DNA of 64,000 nt from Cellulomonas sp. URHD0024. Its GTDB lineage: Bacteria; Actinomycetota; Actinomycetes; Actinomycetales; Cellulomonadaceae. Shown here piece after piece: positions 8,064 through 19,330 of the stretch. Position 1 is the first letter of the stretch. Every line of letters starts with the position of its first letter. The notes under the pieces are model-generated. The model was not told where the DNA came from. It made no database searches and saw only the letters and a program-made list of their open reading frames with translations. The stretch lies in contig NZ_AUEW01000001.1 of NCBI RefSeq assembly GCF_000426185.1, forward strand, positions 1,051,687 to 1,115,686. Reading direction: 5' to 3'. The translations under genes and the position numbers were made by a program.

Positions 8064-9374
8064 TCAGCCGACGAGCAGGGCCACCTCCTGGGTACGCCCG
8101 TCGGTCAGGTCGAGCTGCACCGGCACGGTCGTCCCGTCCACGTCGACCTCGTACTCCCCGGCGAACCCTTCGACGACCATCCGCCCGTGGCCGTCCGTGA
8201 CGACCTCGCGGGGAGACAGCCACCACTCCTCCCGGACCAGCCGGCGCACGGCCTCGTAGCCGGGCTTCGGGGTGCCGTCGGCACGCAGGAGACCGGAGGG
8301 CGCGCCGAGCCATGACCCGTCGTCCGTGAGACCCCAGTAGGTCGCCGCCTGGACGGCGGGGTGGCCCAGCAAGGTCCGGTAGTGCCGTTCCAGCTCGTCA
8401 GCCTGCCGCTCCTCCCCCTCGGGCGTCGTCGGCCACGACGGCACCTGGTAGTCGTTGAGATCGACGATCTCCGGCGGCATGAGCTCCCCGGACACGAGCG
8501 TCGTCTCGGTCAGGTGCAGCGGCAGACCGAACCGGGAGAAGCGGTCCAGCACCTCGAGCGTGCGCTCCTCCCCCCAGTAGCCCTGGTGCATGTGGCTCTG
8601 CAGACCGAGCGCATCGATCCGGATGCCGGCATCCAGGCACTCCTCGACGAGTCGTTCGTAGGCCGCCGACATGTTGAAGTCGTTGAGCAGCAGGGTGAGC
8701 CCGGGGTCGGCCGCACGCGCCGTCTCGAACGCGAGCCGGACGGTCTGGACGCGGCCGAGCCGCCGGGCAAGCTCGGTGATCGCGTTCTCCTCCTTCTCGA
8801 AGACCGGCATGATGACGACCTCGTTGATCGCGTCCCACGTGCGGATGACGTCCCCGAAGTCGCCGACCTCCCGGGTGATCCGCGCGCGGACCACCTCCTC
8901 GACGTCCCCCTCGTCCAGGTCCAGCAGCCACGGTGGCGCCAGCGTGTGCCAGACCAGCGGGTGGCCCTTGACGGCGACGCCCCGGTCCACGAACCACTGC
9001 GCCGTGCGATGCAGCCGGCGGGTGTCGGGACGGCCCCGCTCCGGCTCGAACCCCGCCCAGTAGAACGGCAGGGTCACCGTGTTGAACACGTCGAACCACA
9101 GCTCGGCGATGGTGCGGGCCGTCGCCGGAGACGCACCGCCGAACGCGGCGCGCGGGGCATCGTCCGTCTCGTCGTTGGCCAGCGGCACGAAGTCGAAGCC
9201 GATGTTGCCGAACGCGAATGCGTGCCTGGTCTGGCGAACCGTGACCGGCTGACCCGCGAGCGGGGCGCCGTCCGGGCCGCGCAGCGTCAGGGTCGCGCGG
9301 ACGACGCGGTGCTCGAGACGGCCGTCGACGTCGACGCGGGCGACGCCGCGCGGGCTGCCTTCGGCGGTCGTCAC
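8064..9374 (-). CDS. GH10 endo-1,4-beta-xylanase, apparently non-secreted
   Basis: A 436-aa enzyme with a short N-terminal beta-rich domain (about residues 10-60), a GH10 barrel (about 70-375) and a small beta-rich tail. The acid/base glutamate is near residue 185 in TWDAINEVV and the nucleophile near 290 in LHLTETTLV; GHPLVWHT is also a GH10 signature. The GTG start at 9374 overlaps the stop of the preceding 548-aa gene (GTGA), so it is translationally coupled to the large uncharacterised operon. The frame continues far upstream, but only antisense-like inside that neighbour. No signal peptide is seen, which suggests an intracellular enzyme or non-classical export. Confidence 0.92.
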   Translation of the reverse strand: MTTAEGSPRGVARVDVDGRLEHRVVRATLTLRGPDGAPLAGQPVTVRQTRHAFAFGNIGFDFVPLANDETDDAPRAAFGGASPATARTIAELWFDVFNTVTLPFYWAGFEPERGRPDTRRLHRTAQWFVDRGVAVKGHPLVWHTLAPPWLLDLDEGDVEEVVRARITREVGDFGDVIRTWDAINEVVIMPVFEKEENAITELARRLGRVQTVRLAFETARAADPGLTLLLNDFNMSAAYERLVEECLDAGIRIDALGLQSHMHQGYWGEERTLEVLDRFSRFGLPLHLTETTLVSGELMPPEIVDLNDYQVPSWPTTPEGEERQADELERHYRTLLGHPAVQAATYWGLTDDGSWLGAPSGLLRADGTPKPGYEAVRRLVREEWWLSPREVVTDGHGRMVVEGFAGEYEVDVDGTTVPVQLDLTDGRTQEVALLVG

Positions 9375-11017
9375 GACGAGCCCGGCCGCTCGTGCGTCAG
9401 CTCGTCGTGCCGAAGGCCGCTCGAGCTCTCGCCGCGGCCGGGGGTGACTTCCCACCCGGACCAGGTGGCGATGCTGCCGTCGGTCCCCCGTGAACGGCGC
9501 GGTCGGAGCCGAGCGCGGCGGCCGATGCGCGGGAGCTCGATGGCGTCGAGCTCGAACCCCGGGGACAGGAGGGTGCCGACGGGGATGTGCGCCGGCGCGA
9601 GGGACAGCCGGTCCCCCGGTCCTGGTGTGAGCCGGAGCCACGACTCGGGCACGGTGGTGGCGAGCCGGTAGTGCAGCTCCTCGCCGGTCTCCGGCTCGGA
9701 CGCGGCGGCCCGAGCCGCCTGCGCGCGCTCCACCTCGCGTCGCTCGACCACGGTCCCGAGCGGTCCGGTCACTCGCAGCTCGATCGCCCACGCCACGTTC
9801 GCCATCTCGTCGCGAGCCAGCAGCACCTCCTCGCGCGCGGCGCCCTGCAGCATGTCGACGGCGGTCGGGGCCACGATCAAGCCGGGCGACGGCCCGTCGG
9901 CGGGTCCGCAGTGGAACATCCGCCAGGCACGTTGGCCGGGTGCCGGGTCGTGGTCGGCGGTGGACGGGACGAGGACGGTCTCGCCGAAGCAGGTGTCCAC
10001 CTCCAGCGAGACCACGCGGGCGACGGAGCCGACGGCCATCTCGACCGGCACGACGAAGAAGTCGTTCCCGTAGACGAGAGCGAACTCGGCGAGCAGGAGG
10101 CGGCCCAGGTCGTCCGGCGCCGTATCCAGACGGCCCAGGTCGACGGCGGCGTCCTCGAACTCCCACCACCGCGGCCGAGGCATTCCGGGGAAGGACATGC
10201 GGGCCGGCAGTCCCGTGACGGTGACCGGGGCGGACGGCGGATCGGTCCCCGCCATCGCCGTGCTCGGGCCGGGGTCGAACGTGTACCAGTCGATCCGGCC
10301 TCCGCGGTGCTCGGGCGCGGACAGGGTCAGCGGCCCGGCGCTCGTGGCGGCCGCCAGCCGGAAGGGCGCGGCCAGCCGGTCGGCCCGCCAGCCGCCTGCC
10401 GACGAGGCGAATCGCTCGTCCCACCAGTGGGCGAACCCCGCTGCCGCGGTGCGGACCGCGGTCTCGTCACCCGGCGAGACGGCCGGGTCCGTCGGCATCG
10501 TCGGCGCGTCGGGGTTCCCGAACGCCGCCCGCAGGGCGGCGCCGTCGAGAGCACGACCCGCCAGCAGCCTCGCCCAGCGGAGGCCTCGATCGTCGCTGGC
10601 ATCGCGCGCGTGCGCAGCAAGTGCAGGCAGTGCGAAGTGCTCCCGGTAGCCCGGGGCGTAGGCGGCTGCGAGCTCAGGCCCGAGCAGACGCAGGAACATC
10701 TGCCCACCGTGGGCGCGGTCGGCGTGCCCGGCCGCCGTCGGGACGGCGTCAACCAGGCTCTCCACGGGCCGACCGGGTGGGTAGGGCAGGCCGTCGGCCG
10801 TGGCTGCGGGCGCGCCCGCCGTCCAGCGGGTGATCGCCGAGTGGTCGACCGTGAGCCGGACCTCGGTGGGCGATCCGGTGTCGGAGCCGGTGAGCTCGCC
10901 GGCCTGCCACTGCCGGGCGAGCATCCACAGCGGATCGGCGACGCGGGCGGCCAACGCCGGCAACGTGGCGCTCCTGGTACGTGGCTCCAGCCGGCGCCAC
11001 GTGGTTACGGACGGCAT
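9371..11017 (-). CDS. Uncharacterised 548-aa protein of the DUF6603 cluster
   Basis: I do not recognise a named domain. The N-terminus reads TWRRLEPRTRS, then DPLWMLARQWQAGELTG. A central segment RPRWWEFEDAAVDLG is followed by LLLAEFALVYGNDFFVVPVE and LARDEMANVAWAIE. The sequence is soluble, without signal peptide or membrane segment. The ATG at 11017 follows a strong GGGAGGGGG site and lies 19 bp after the 1884-aa gene; its stop overlaps the xylanase start. Such conserved-looking Trp- and Asp-rich motifs suggest a real folded family that works with its large neighbours. Function unknown. Confidence 0.8.
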   Translation of the reverse strand: MPSVTTWRRLEPRTRSATLPALAARVADPLWMLARQWQAGELTGSDTGSPTEVRLTVDHSAITRWTAGAPAATADGLPYPPGRPVESLVDAVPTAAGHADRAHGGQMFLRLLGPELAAAYAPGYREHFALPALAAHARDASDDRGLRWARLLAGRALDGAALRAAFGNPDAPTMPTDPAVSPGDETAVRTAAAGFAHWWDERFASSAGGWRADRLAAPFRLAAATSAGPLTLSAPEHRGGRIDWYTFDPGPSTAMAGTDPPSAPVTVTGLPARMSFPGMPRPRWWEFEDAAVDLGRLDTAPDDLGRLLLAEFALVYGNDFFVVPVEMAVGSVARVVSLEVDTCFGETVLVPSTADHDPAPGQRAWRMFHCGPADGPSPGLIVAPTAVDMLQGAAREEVLLARDEMANVAWAIELRVTGPLGTVVERREVERAQAARAAASEPETGEELHYRLATTVPESWLRLTPGPGDRLSLAPAHIPVGTLLSPGFELDAIELPRIGRRARLRPRRSRGTDGSIATWSGWEVTPGRGESSSGLRHDELTHERPGSS

Positions 11018-11036
11018 CGACCGACCCCCTCCCTGC

Positions 11037-14000
11037 TCACTTGTCGATCCGGGTCGAGACGGTGTCCCCGCCGGGGTCACCGCCGGAGCTGTGCGCCAGC
11101 AGGAGGGCGGGAAGCAGGTGCCCGTACGTCGGCACCAGGTCCGGGTCGACGGCCCGCACCCGGGCCAGCTCAGCGGTCTCGCAGACGATGTCCACCAGGG
11201 CGTCGGTGCTCCACGGAAGCAACGGATCCGGGGGCACGGCGAGCAGGACGGCCTGCGGCGCGCACGCGTCCGGTGCGTCCAGGTGGAAGGTGACTGCCGT
11301 GTTCTCGGTGGCGGAGGGTGTCGACTCCACCCACGCGTCGACGAGCAGGGCCGCGGCCGTGGGCCGCGTCCGCCAGCCGGTCGGCGCGGCGGCGACGAGG
11401 GACACGCACCCGGCCGGGATCCGCGTCGGTGGAGGGCCGGGATCGACCGGGAGGGCAACCCAACGCGGGCTGGCACCGGCCGGGAGCTGGACGACGTCCC
11501 ACCCACCGGGCGCCCCGCCGGTCACCTCGCTGCCGAGCCGCAGCTCCTGCAGCCGGGCGATGCCGTCGCGCACCGTTGCGACACCCTCGAACCACTCCTC
11601 GACGGCAGCCGGGCCGGCACCGCCCGGGACCGCGTCCCCGGACGCGAGGCCGTGCTCGAACCGGGGCAGCGCACGGAACCGGTCGCCGAACAGCGCCTCG
11701 AGCGCTGCCGTCGGCTCCGCCGTCGCCGCCGTGGCGAGCCGGGCTCGGGCCTGCGCCAGCGCGGCTCTGGCCTGAACCGCGACGGCCGCGCGGTCGGCTT
11801 CCGAGTCAGCCGTTCGCGGCCGGGCAGCGGCGTCCGTGACGCCGAAACCGGCGAGCCCGTCGAGAGTCCCGGCCAGGCCGGGGAACGACGCGAGGTCCGG
11901 CAGCCCCACGGCACCCGCTGCCACGCCGACGTCGCAGTAGAGAGGCAGGTCGAGCAGCGTCGTCAGTGTCGCCGTGTCCAGGCTCGGGAACAGCTGCGTG
12001 AGCGCCGACCGCTGGACGTCGGTCTCGATCGAGAACCACGCCGCCAGCTCCGCTGCGGCCGTGGTCAGGCCGTCGCGCGCAGCGGTCAGACGCGCCTCCA
12101 GCTCCGCCACGACCACGCCGGGCTCAGCCGAGGACCCGGCACGCAGGTCTGAGGCGTTCGCTGCCCGCCCGGCCATGAGCAGCGAGCTGGCGCTGTCGGC
12201 CAACGTGAGCAGCTCGGTCAGGTCGAGCACGTCGGACGACCAGCTGGCGTCCCGGGCGGGCTCGAGGGTGAGCACGGAGTCGCCCGGCGTCCGCCCCGAC
12301 GCCGACTCGGCGTACCGCAGCAGCCGCCGGCCGAGGTTCGTCTCGTCGAAGCTCGCGACGCCAGGGCCCGCGGCTGAGAGGACGTCGGCGGGGCACAGCC
12401 CGACCTCGGCCAGCGTGTGCTCGTACGCAGGCACCACCTCTTGCCCGGTCAGCGGATCGGTACGCCGCACGCGGAACCGCACCCGGCTCGGGTCACCGAG
12501 CACCATCGCCGACCACGCGTTCACACCAGGATCCGCGGCCGCCCGGGCGTGCGCGGCACGCTGCTCGGCAGTCGCCGTCCAGCGGGCCAGGGCCGAGCTC
12601 GCCTCGGGATCGCTCGGCTCCGGGGCGACCAGCAGGACCCGATGCGTGACGCCGGTGCCCTGCCGCGGCGTCCGCAGGACGTCCGGGTCGGACGAGGCCG
12701 GAACCTCACCCCGGCTCAGCGCGTCCAGCGTGCCTGCCGCCCGGATCGGGTTGCGCTGCAGCGCCTGGTGCACGCTCTCGGCGGTGCCGATGTCGGCGAC
12801 GGCGTCCGCGACGTCGCGGAGCGTGGCCAGGGCGGCCTCGATCGACGCCTGGTCCGCGCTGCCGGCCGGCGGAAGCGGCCGCGAGTGTCCCGGCGGCGCG
12901 CTGCCCCACGGCAGCCCGGCCTCCGCGCGCTTCAGCAGGGCGAGCCCGTCGGTCGTCACCATGGCCGCGACCGTGGCGACGTCGCTCGTCGACGGGACGG
13001 GCGTCAGCAGGCCGGCGTCGAGCGGGGCGAGCTGGCGTAGGGCTGGCAGGTGTTGCGCCACGCCGCCCGCGTCGGTGAGCGCGCGCTCGAACCGGTAGCC
13101 GAGAGCCCCGCCGAGCGACTGCCCCTCCGCGACGGCGCCGAGCACCTCCAGGGCCGCGCGCACCCGCACCGAGGAGAGGTCGACCGCGAGCTGCTCGCCG
13201 GGGTGCGTGAGATGGCCCGACCGCAGCACGGCCGCGGTTGCCGCGTGCGCTACGGACGGTGCGTGCACGTAGCCGGTCGAGGGCCCGCCGGTGGCGGGCT
13301 CCAAATCCGTGACGAAGCCGTAGCCACCGGTCTGGATCCCGTCCGGCCGAGCGGAGCGGAGCCGCTCGAGCCGGTCCGTCGCGAGGGCGGTGATCCAGGC
13401 GTCCAACCGGTGCGTCGCCAGGTCGAGCACCGAGGCCGCGCCGCGCTCGAGCTCGCCCGCGGGAAGGCCTTGCAGCCGGTCGAGAGCCGCCAGAACCTCG
13501 GCGAGCGGCTCGGTCCCGGCCGGCGGGTGGGGATCCCGCGCGGCGTGCACGAGGAAGTCCGCGACCCGCCCGCCCTGGAACTGTGCGCTGGCGAGGTGCC
13601 GCCAGGAGGTCAGCGTCGTCGGGGTGACCGGGTCGAAGGCCGTCAGGTCCGCGGTGTCCACCAGCTCGGGCTCGGGCAGCGGGGGCGGGTCTCCCAGGAC
13701 GGGGACCAGGGCGAACGCGGCGTCGGCGTACGCCTGGAGCAGGCTGTGCCGGACCAGCCGGGCCAGCAGCGGTGTGCCGGCCTCGATCCACCCGTCGTGC
13801 AGCTCGGCCGGGGTGGCCTGGGCCATCTCCCGCAGGTAGGCGAGCGGCTCACCGGGTGCGCTGATGACGTCCTGAACAGGCAGAGTCTGGTCGGTGTAGC
13901 CGCCGGAGCCCAGCCGCACGGGACGGGACGGGAAGACGCCGAGGTCGGCCAGCAGCGCCTCGACTCCCGGAGCCGCAGAGCCCGCCGCTGCGCCGGGCAT

Positions 14001-16691
14001 GCCGAGGACGAGCCACGTGTTGGCCAGGACCTGCCCGCCGACGAACGGCCGCTGCTCGAACACCTCCGAGACGGCATCGGTGGAGAGCAGGTCGAGCAGC
14101 GTGCGATCTGGGTCGCGGTCGCCGGCGTGCACGTGGGCGACCTGGTCCGCGGCGCCCGACCAGCGGTCTCGCATCCGGCGCAGCATGTTGAGCCGCCGCC
14201 CCGCGGTCTGCAGGCCGGCGACCGGGTCCGCGTACGGCGTCCACGGCAGCCAGGCGAGCGCACCGCCGAGCAGGCTGGTGCCCGGCCCGGTGGGCGACAC
14301 GCCGAGGTTCGCGAACCATCCCTGCGGCCAGGTGAACCGACCGCCGGTCGGGGTGAACCCGGTGACGTAGGAACTCGAAACCGTGCCGTCCGGAAGCGTC
14401 GACCACGTCGCGAGCCGGGCCTCAGGCACCCCGTCCCCGTCGGCGTCGGTGAACGCGACGGAGGCCCCCGCGGCCCCGATCCCGGCCTCGGCGGTGGGCC
14501 CGACCTCGGTGGGACCGGACCAGGTCGCCCGGCCGTCGGCATCGAGGCCCACGCCGACGTGCCAGCGCGTCGGTGACGTGCCCGGCGCCGCGGTGGGGTC
14601 CTGCGTCACCACGACCAGGTCGGTGCCCACCGCACCGGGCAGCAGTGCGGCCCCGGTGACGCGCAGTCCCACGAACTCGTTGCTGACGTCCGAGAGCACT
14701 GACCAGGACGCCGCCGCGGTGCCGTCGAAGCGACGGCCGACGAGGACGTACGTCCTGTTCGGACGGCCCGGCGTGGGTGACTCGTACTGCAGCACTGCGA
14801 CGAGGTCGAGGTTCTCGGGCGCAGCCACCGGCCCCAGCGCGAGGGCGATCCCGGTCGGGCGGCCGGCAGGGAACGACCCGTGCTCCGGGGGGCGACGCGG
14901 GCGGAAGCCGGGCGGCCGGTCGGGCGGGAAGCCGGGCGGTAGGTCGGGCGGGAAGCCGGGCGGGAAGCCGAGCGGGAAGCGGGGCGGGAACCGTGCACCG
15001 CCCGCCGGCGGGCCGAGCCGGAACGTGCCCGTGACGACCGGGCCATCGGGATCCAGGGCCGCCGTGACGCCCTGCACCCCACCGGTCGCCGGGTCACCTG
15101 CCACCGCGTGCGCGAGCACGACCCGGTGCCGCCCGTCACCCGCCACGTCACCGGTAGCAAGCGTGAGCGCGTCGGCGTCGGCCGGGGTCGGAAGCTCGAG
15201 CTCGAGCTCGGGATGGAAGGTCCAGGTACCGGAGGGGTCGAGTCCACCGAACACGAGCAGCCGCGTTCGTCGCCCACCCGGCGTGTCCAGGAGCTCCGCG
15301 GCGACCAGCCCCGCCGCGCGGTCTGGTCGCCAGCGCTCGAGCGACGTGCTGGGTAGCACGCCGTACGGCTGCCGACCGGCACGGAGCACCGGCAGCGGAC
15401 CGCCGCCGCGCACGGTGTCGAGGATCCAGCGCCGCCACCGCGGCCCGTCCGTGTCCCACTCGTCCGTGCGCAGGAGCTGCGTCAGGTAGTAGCCCCACGT
15501 GGCCGGCCACAGCACGGTCGCCAGGTCCGCCTCGGTGGACACCGCGCGGCTCTGCGCGCCGGGCAACCCGGCGAGGTGGGCCATGGGGACGCCGAGGGCC
15601 TCGGCCAACCGGTCGACGTCCAGACCGGTGCGGGCGTGGGACGGCTCAGCGGCGAACGGATCGGCCCAGCTCCCGCCACCGGTCGGGTCGGGGGCGCCGT
15701 GCGCGGCCCGCTCCGCGTCCGTCGAGTTCGTCGGTGCGCCCGGCACGACGATCTCGAGGCCGTCGCCGAGGCCGAACCGGTGCGCGTCGAGCAGGCCGGA
15801 CAGCTCGTCCGCGCCGTCCGTCGCCGACTGCGTGGCTCGGACGCCGGTGACGACGAGCACGTCGACGCGGTCCTGGTCCGGCAGGTCCAGGACCAGGGCC
15901 ATCCCGGCATCCAGCGCGTCACCGAAGTCGGTCATCCACCGGATCCCGGCGTCCACGAGGTCCGTCCCCGCGTCTGCCGGGTCGGGGCCGACGGCGAGCG
16001 GCCTGCGGATGACGCCGCCGGTCGCCGAGGCGATCAGGGTGCCGCCCCGGAAAGCGCGGGCCTGCCAGCAGTCGGGCAGCAGCCGAGCCTGCGCCGCGCG
16101 GGTCCAGCGGCTTGCCCGTTCGTCCGGCACAGGGAACTGCGGTTCGGCGACCACGGGCCCGCCGCCGGCCGGGAGGTTGACCGGCCGCAGCTCACGGGCG
16201 ATCCACGTCGCCCGTTCCGGTCCGGTCGCGGTCACCAGGTGCAACCACGCGCGCCGCCGGTCCGCGGCACCGTCCTCACCCGGAGCCACCCAGCAGCGTG
16301 ACCAGTACTCGCGGCCTGCGGCCGCCTCGGCGGCGGTCAGACCGGGCTCGTGCGCGTCCGTGTGGATGTCGTCGGGGTAGACGCGGATGCGCAGCCGGAC
16401 TCCGGGGCCTGTCAGGTCGTAGCGGGTCTCGAGCCGGACCGGGAGGAGGGCGATCGGCACCTCGCGGTCCAGCGCGGCCGGGAGCGCCTCGAGCGTGGCG
16501 TCGAGCGTGTCGCGGGCGGCGCGCTCGGCCAGCCTGGCCTGCTGCAACCGGCGGCGAGCGACGCCCAGCGCTCGACGGTCCACCGGAACTGCCGCCTCGA
16601 CCTTCTCGAGAGCCACCTCCGCCCGGCGCAGCAGACGGCTGGCCGTGCGCAGCCCCGCCCAGAGCGTCGTCAGGTCGGCGTAGGTCGTCAT
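11037..16691 (-). CDS. Uncharacterised giant protein (1884 aa) of the DUF6603 cluster
   Basis: No function recognised. A predicted coiled coil at residues about 10-75, rich in Arg, Leu and Ala, is followed by [12 protein letters not shown] and [17 protein letters not shown], blocks that look like a conserved domain. A proline-rich repeat sits at about residues 565-600. Later segments, such as [12 protein letters not shown] inside a repeat-like region at about 760-780, recall FG-GAP-style beta-propeller blades, which is an inference. The C-terminal third is helical. The start at 16691 overlaps the 880-aa gene stop by 4 bp; a longer open frame upstream is antisense-like. There is no signal peptide or membrane segment. 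Confidence 0.8.
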   Translation of the reverse strand: MTTYADLTTLWAGLRTASRLLRRAEVALEKVEAAVPVDRRALGVARRRLQQARLAERAARDTLDATLEALPAALDREVPIALLPVRLETRYDLTGPGVRLRIRVYPDDIHTDAHEPGLTAAEAAAGREYWSRCWVAPGEDGAADRRRAWLHLVTATGPERATWIARELRPVNLPAGGGPVVAEPQFPVPDERASRWTRAAQARLLPDCWQARAFRGGTLIASATGGVIRRPLAVGPDPADAGTDLVDAGIRWMTDFGDALDAGMALVLDLPDQDRVDVLVVTGVRATQSATDGADELSGLLDAHRFGLGDGLEIVVPGAPTNSTDAERAAHGAPDPTGGGSWADPFAAEPSHARTGLDVDRLAEALGVPMAHLAGLPGAQSRAVSTEADLATVLWPATWGYYLTQLLRTDEWDTDGPRWRRWILDTVRGGGPLPVLRAGRQPYGVLPSTSLERWRPDRAAGLVAAELLDTPGGRRTRLLVFGGLDPSGTWTFHPELELELPTPADADALTLATGDVAGDGRHRVVLAHAVAGDPATGGVQGVTAALDPDGPVVTGTFRLGPPAGGARFPPRFPLGFPPGFPPDLPPGFPPDRPPGFRPRRPPEHGSFPAGRPTGIALALGPVAAPENLDLVAVLQYESPTPGRPNRTYVLVGRRFDGTAAASWSVLSDVSNEFVGLRVTGAALLPGAVGTDLVVVTQDPTAAPGTSPTRWHVGVGLDADGRATWSGPTEVGPTAEAGIGAAGASVAFTDADGDGVPEARLATWSTLPDGTVSSSYVTGFTPTGGRFTWPQGWFANLGVSPTGPGTSLLGGALAWLPWTPYADPVAGLQTAGRRLNMLRRMRDRWSGAADQVAHVHAGDRDPDRTLLDLLSTDAVSEVFEQRPFVGGQVLANTWLVLGMPGAAAGSAAPGVEALLADLGVFPSRPVRLGSGGYTDQTLPVQDVISAPGEPLAYLREMAQATPAELHDGWIEAGTPLLARLVRHSLLQAYADAAFALVPVLGDPPPLPEPELVDTADLTAFDPVTPTTLTSWRHLASAQFQGGRVADFLVHAARDPHPPAGTEPLAEVLAALDRLQGLPAGELERGAASVLDLATHRLDAWITALATDRLERLRSARPDGIQTGGYGFVTDLEPATGGPSTGYVHAPSVAHAATAAVLRSGHLTHPGEQLAVDLSSVRVRAALEVLGAVAEGQSLGGALGYRFERALTDAGGVAQHLPALRQLAPLDAGLLTPVPSTSDVATVAAMVTTDGLALLKRAEAGLPWGSAPPGHSRPLPPAGSADQASIEAALATLRDVADAVADIGTAESVHQALQRNPIRAAGTLDALSRGEVPASSDPDVLRTPRQGTGVTHRVLLVAPEPSDPEASSALARWTATAEQRAAHARAAADPGVNAWSAMVLGDPSRVRFRVRRTDPLTGQEVVPAYEHTLAEVGLCPADVLSAAGPGVASFDETNLGRRLLRYAESASGRTPGDSVLTLEPARDASWSSDVLDLTELLTLADSASSLLMAGRAANASDLRAGSSAEPGVVVAELEARLTAARDGLTTAAAELAAWFSIETDVQRSALTQLFPSLDTATLTTLLDLPLYCDVGVAAGAVGLPDLASFPGLAGTLDGLAGFGVTDAAARPRTADSEADRAAVAVQARAALAQARARLATAATAEPTAALEALFGDRFRALPRFEHGLASGDAVPGGAGPAAVEEWFEGVATVRDGIARLQELRLGSEVTGGAPGGWDVVQLPAGASPRWVALPVDPGPPPTRIPAGCVSLVAAAPTGWRTRPTAAALLVDAWVESTPSATENTAVTFHLDAPDACAPQAVLLAVPPDPLLPWSTDALVDIVCETAELARVRAVDPDLVPTYGHLLPALLLAHSSGGDPGGDTVSTRIDK
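14900..14992 (-). repeat. Tandem proline-rich repeat inside the 1884-aa gene
   Basis: Short GC-rich DNA units related to GGCGGGAAGCCG recur about seven times. They encode a run of GFPP, DLPP and DRPP units flanked by RFP and RPRR. The tract probably forms an extended polyproline linker between two domains and is a site where slippage could change repeat number between strains. Confidence 0.85.
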
Positions 16692-19330
16692 GCCTGCGGC
16701 TCCTGCAAGAGATCGGACGCGTGGATGCAGACACGGAACGGCCGCTGCTCGCACCACTGCGCGAGGTCGGCTGACGTCGCCTGCGGGCCCCAGCCCGGCA
16801 GCACCAGGTCGGACAGCGGGCCCGTGAGGTCGACGTGGCCCGATGGGCCGACGGTCACGGCCGGCCAGGAGAGGTCGGACGGTCCCTGTCCGGGCACCGT
16901 CTCCGCCCTGGTGGCGTCGAGGCCGAAACGAAGCTGCACGCGTGGCTGCTGGAACACGAAGAACCAGCCGGGCCGCCCGGCCGCCGGGTCGGAGTCGCCC
17001 AGGACGTCGTCCGGCAGGTCGAAGCCGAGAAACGTCACGTCCGGGTCGATCGTGCCGCTGAAGGCCGGGTACCGCTCGGGGTGCGCCGGGTCGGTCAGCG
17101 GCATCCCCGCGGGGACGGCGACCGGGCGGCGTCGCCCGTTCACCCACTGCGCCCTCGCCGCGTAGACCAGCGTGCCCGGGTAACGACGCAGCACCTCCCC
17201 ACGAACGATCAGCACCACCTGCTCGAGGGAGCCGAGCAGGTGCGTTCCGAGCTCGCCCGACCACGCGTCGTCGACGGCCGGGATGTCGTCGGTCGCGCCG
17301 GCGGTGGAGCCGCTGCGTTCCCAGAACCGGCGCAGGCTGGTGCCGCGCTGGTCGGTCGGGTACCCGCGCCAGATGAGCTCGCGCAGCATCTCGTGGTTGG
17401 CGCCCACCATGAGCGCCTCGACGAACCGGCTGTTCGCCGGGACGGCACCGACCGCCTCCGCAGGCAGTGCGGAGATGCCGGGTAGGAGCAGGTCCGGGGA
17501 GAGCGCGATCAGGTCGCGGCTCAGTGGTGCGTCGAGGCGGGGCGTGGCCATGATCGGCGTGAGCGGGTCCACCGGAGCCCAGCCGGGCGGACCGGTCACC
17601 CGGCCGCCGATCCGGGCCGGCACAGTCGTCGCCGGGTCCGCGGCGGCGAGGACCGCGACTCGAGTCCGCTCCAGCTCGAGCGGCCCGCCCCGAGGCGGCG
17701 GCGCGACGCACGGCGGTTTGACCCGGTGCTCCTCGGCCAGCGCGGTCGCCGTCGCGCGCCACTGCTGCGCCGAGCGCCGCGATGGCGGCGCGCCCGCCAG
17801 CTCCAGCAGCCGCTCCGGCGTGAGCCGGCACCACTGCGGTGCGTCCTTCGGCGCCTGGGCGTCGATCGACACCATGCCGTCGGGCCTCGGTCGCTCCGGC
17901 ACCACCGGTACTCCGCCGTCGACAGCGGCCAGCAGGTCGGCGGCTGTCCGCCCGGTGCGACGGGCCAGCGGGCCGCGCGGACGGACCGCGCGGCGAAAGG
18001 CGGCCGACACCATCTCGGATGGCACCCGGCTGCCGACCACCCGGGCCGCCTGAGTGGTGCCGGTGACCGGGTCGAGCACGCGGTTCAGCAGCGGCCCGGC
18101 CAGCAGCACCAACGCCGCCGCGTCCAGACCCGTGAGCCGCCCGTGCAACGCCGTGCCCGCCGAGCGCGCCAGCTGCGCCTGCCGCAGCAAGGCGTTCGCC
18201 GCCTCCACCTCACCGACCTGAGCCCAGGCGGCGCCCATCAGCTCCTCCTGGTGCTCCTGCACCAGCCGGGCGCCGAGGGCCGCCGCAGCGCGGTACCGCG
18301 GGTCGAGGTTGAGCCGGCGCAGCCACGGGCGCGTCGACGCGGCGATCGACCCTTCCGCGGCAGGACGTCCGCCGTACAGCGGCGGCGGCATCGCGAGGTC
18401 CGCGCTGCTCGCCGTGCCGTCGACGAGCGCCTCCAGCGCCGCCACGAAGGCAGCGCCCGGCGCGGGGTCCGGGCACTCACCGAGCGCCCCTGGGAACCGC
18501 CAGCCCGGCAGCTCGGGCAGGCCGGCCTGCGCGTGCACGGACGCCGGGCGCCCTGCGGCGGTGACGTCGCCCAGGCTCACCCGCTGCAGCCGTGAGACCA
18601 GCGCCTCGAAGTCGCCGTCGGCGCCCGTGGTGAAGGTCCAGGAGTAGTACACGGGCAGGTCGCGCGGGCCGGCCGTAGCGACGTCCCACGCGGGCGCGAC
18701 CGTCGTCGTCTCGGGCACCGGCAGCCCGAGCCCGCCGAGCCGGCCGGGCTCGAAGGCGGGCACGATCGCGGCCCGGTAGCTCGTGCGGGCGCGGAGCAGC
18801 CGGGCGCACATCAGCCGGGCGAGGCCGGGCGGACGCCGGGCGTCCGCTGGGGGAAGCGCGTCGACCTGCGCGTGCGCCCAGGCGTGCGACTGCGCCAGAT
18901 CCGGCAGCTGGGTCGACACGTCGTCGACGTGCAGCACCGGGAGCCGCCCCTCCCCTCCCTCGTCGTACGGGCAGGTGTCAGTCGGCACCACGACGAGCAC
19001 CAGCCAGGGCCGCAGCCGGTCCTGCGCGGGCGCAGCCGGGGTGAACATCCAGGGCAGGTCGCTGATCCGCAGCTCGGCTGTGCAGAAGTAGTTCGGCTCC
19101 ACCTCGACGGACCCCGGCGCCGGCTGGGTCCGGGCGACCAGGCCGGCCTCCAGCGCCGTGACGTCGCCCGGTCCGAGCACGCGGACCTCGACGGATGCCT
19201 CCTGCCCGTCGGCGACCGCGGTCGCAGTGAACGCCGCGCGGGCTGGGAGCGGACCGCTGAGAGGGTCGGGGTTCGTCACCGTCGCGACCAGGCCGGTCCG
19301 GATCCAGGGCAGGTACGTGAACCGGCTCAT
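16688..19330 (-). CDS. Uncharacterised 880-aa protein of the DUF6603 cluster
   Basis: No known domain recognised. It opens with [15 protein letters not shown] and [13 protein letters not shown], has a beta-rich first 150 residues, a helical middle and a C-terminal block with [20 protein letters not shown]. No signal peptide or membrane segment is visible. ATG at 19330 overlaps the DUF6603 stop by 4 bp and its own stop overlaps the start of the 1884-aa gene by 4 bp, so the four proteins are likely produced in fixed proportion and may form one complex. Function unknown. Confidence 0.8.
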   Translation of the reverse strand: MSRFTYLPWIRTGLVATVTNPDPLSGPLPARAAFTATAVADGQEASVEVRVLGPGDVTALEAGLVARTQPAPGSVEVEPNYFCTAELRISDLPWMFTPAAPAQDRLRPWLVLVVVPTDTCPYDEGGEGRLPVLHVDDVSTQLPDLAQSHAWAHAQVDALPPADARRPPGLARLMCARLLRARTSYRAAIVPAFEPGRLGGLGLPVPETTTVAPAWDVATAGPRDLPVYYSWTFTTGADGDFEALVSRLQRVSLGDVTAAGRPASVHAQAGLPELPGWRFPGALGECPDPAPGAAFVAALEALVDGTASSADLAMPPPLYGGRPAAEGSIAASTRPWLRRLNLDPRYRAAAALGARLVQEHQEELMGAAWAQVGEVEAANALLRQAQLARSAGTALHGRLTGLDAAALVLLAGPLLNRVLDPVTGTTQAARVVGSRVPSEMVSAAFRRAVRPRGPLARRTGRTAADLLAAVDGGVPVVPERPRPDGMVSIDAQAPKDAPQWCRLTPERLLELAGAPPSRRSAQQWRATATALAEEHRVKPPCVAPPPRGGPLELERTRVAVLAAADPATTVPARIGGRVTGPPGWAPVDPLTPIMATPRLDAPLSRDLIALSPDLLLPGISALPAEAVGAVPANSRFVEALMVGANHEMLRELIWRGYPTDQRGTSLRRFWERSGSTAGATDDIPAVDDAWSGELGTHLLGSLEQVVLIVRGEVLRRYPGTLVYAARAQWVNGRRRPVAVPAGMPLTDPAHPERYPAFSGTIDPDVTFLGFDLPDDVLGDSDPAAGRPGWFFVFQQPRVQLRFGLDATRAETVPGQGPSDLSWPAVTVGPSGHVDLTGPLSDLVLPGWGPQATSADLAQWCEQRPFRVCIHASDLLQEPQA

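Noticed and set aside
9375..10424. Xylanase gene starting as far upstream as 10424
   Set aside because: The extra 350 codons lie in the neighbouring gene and are Arg-rich noise; the GTG overlapping the upstream stop is the better start.
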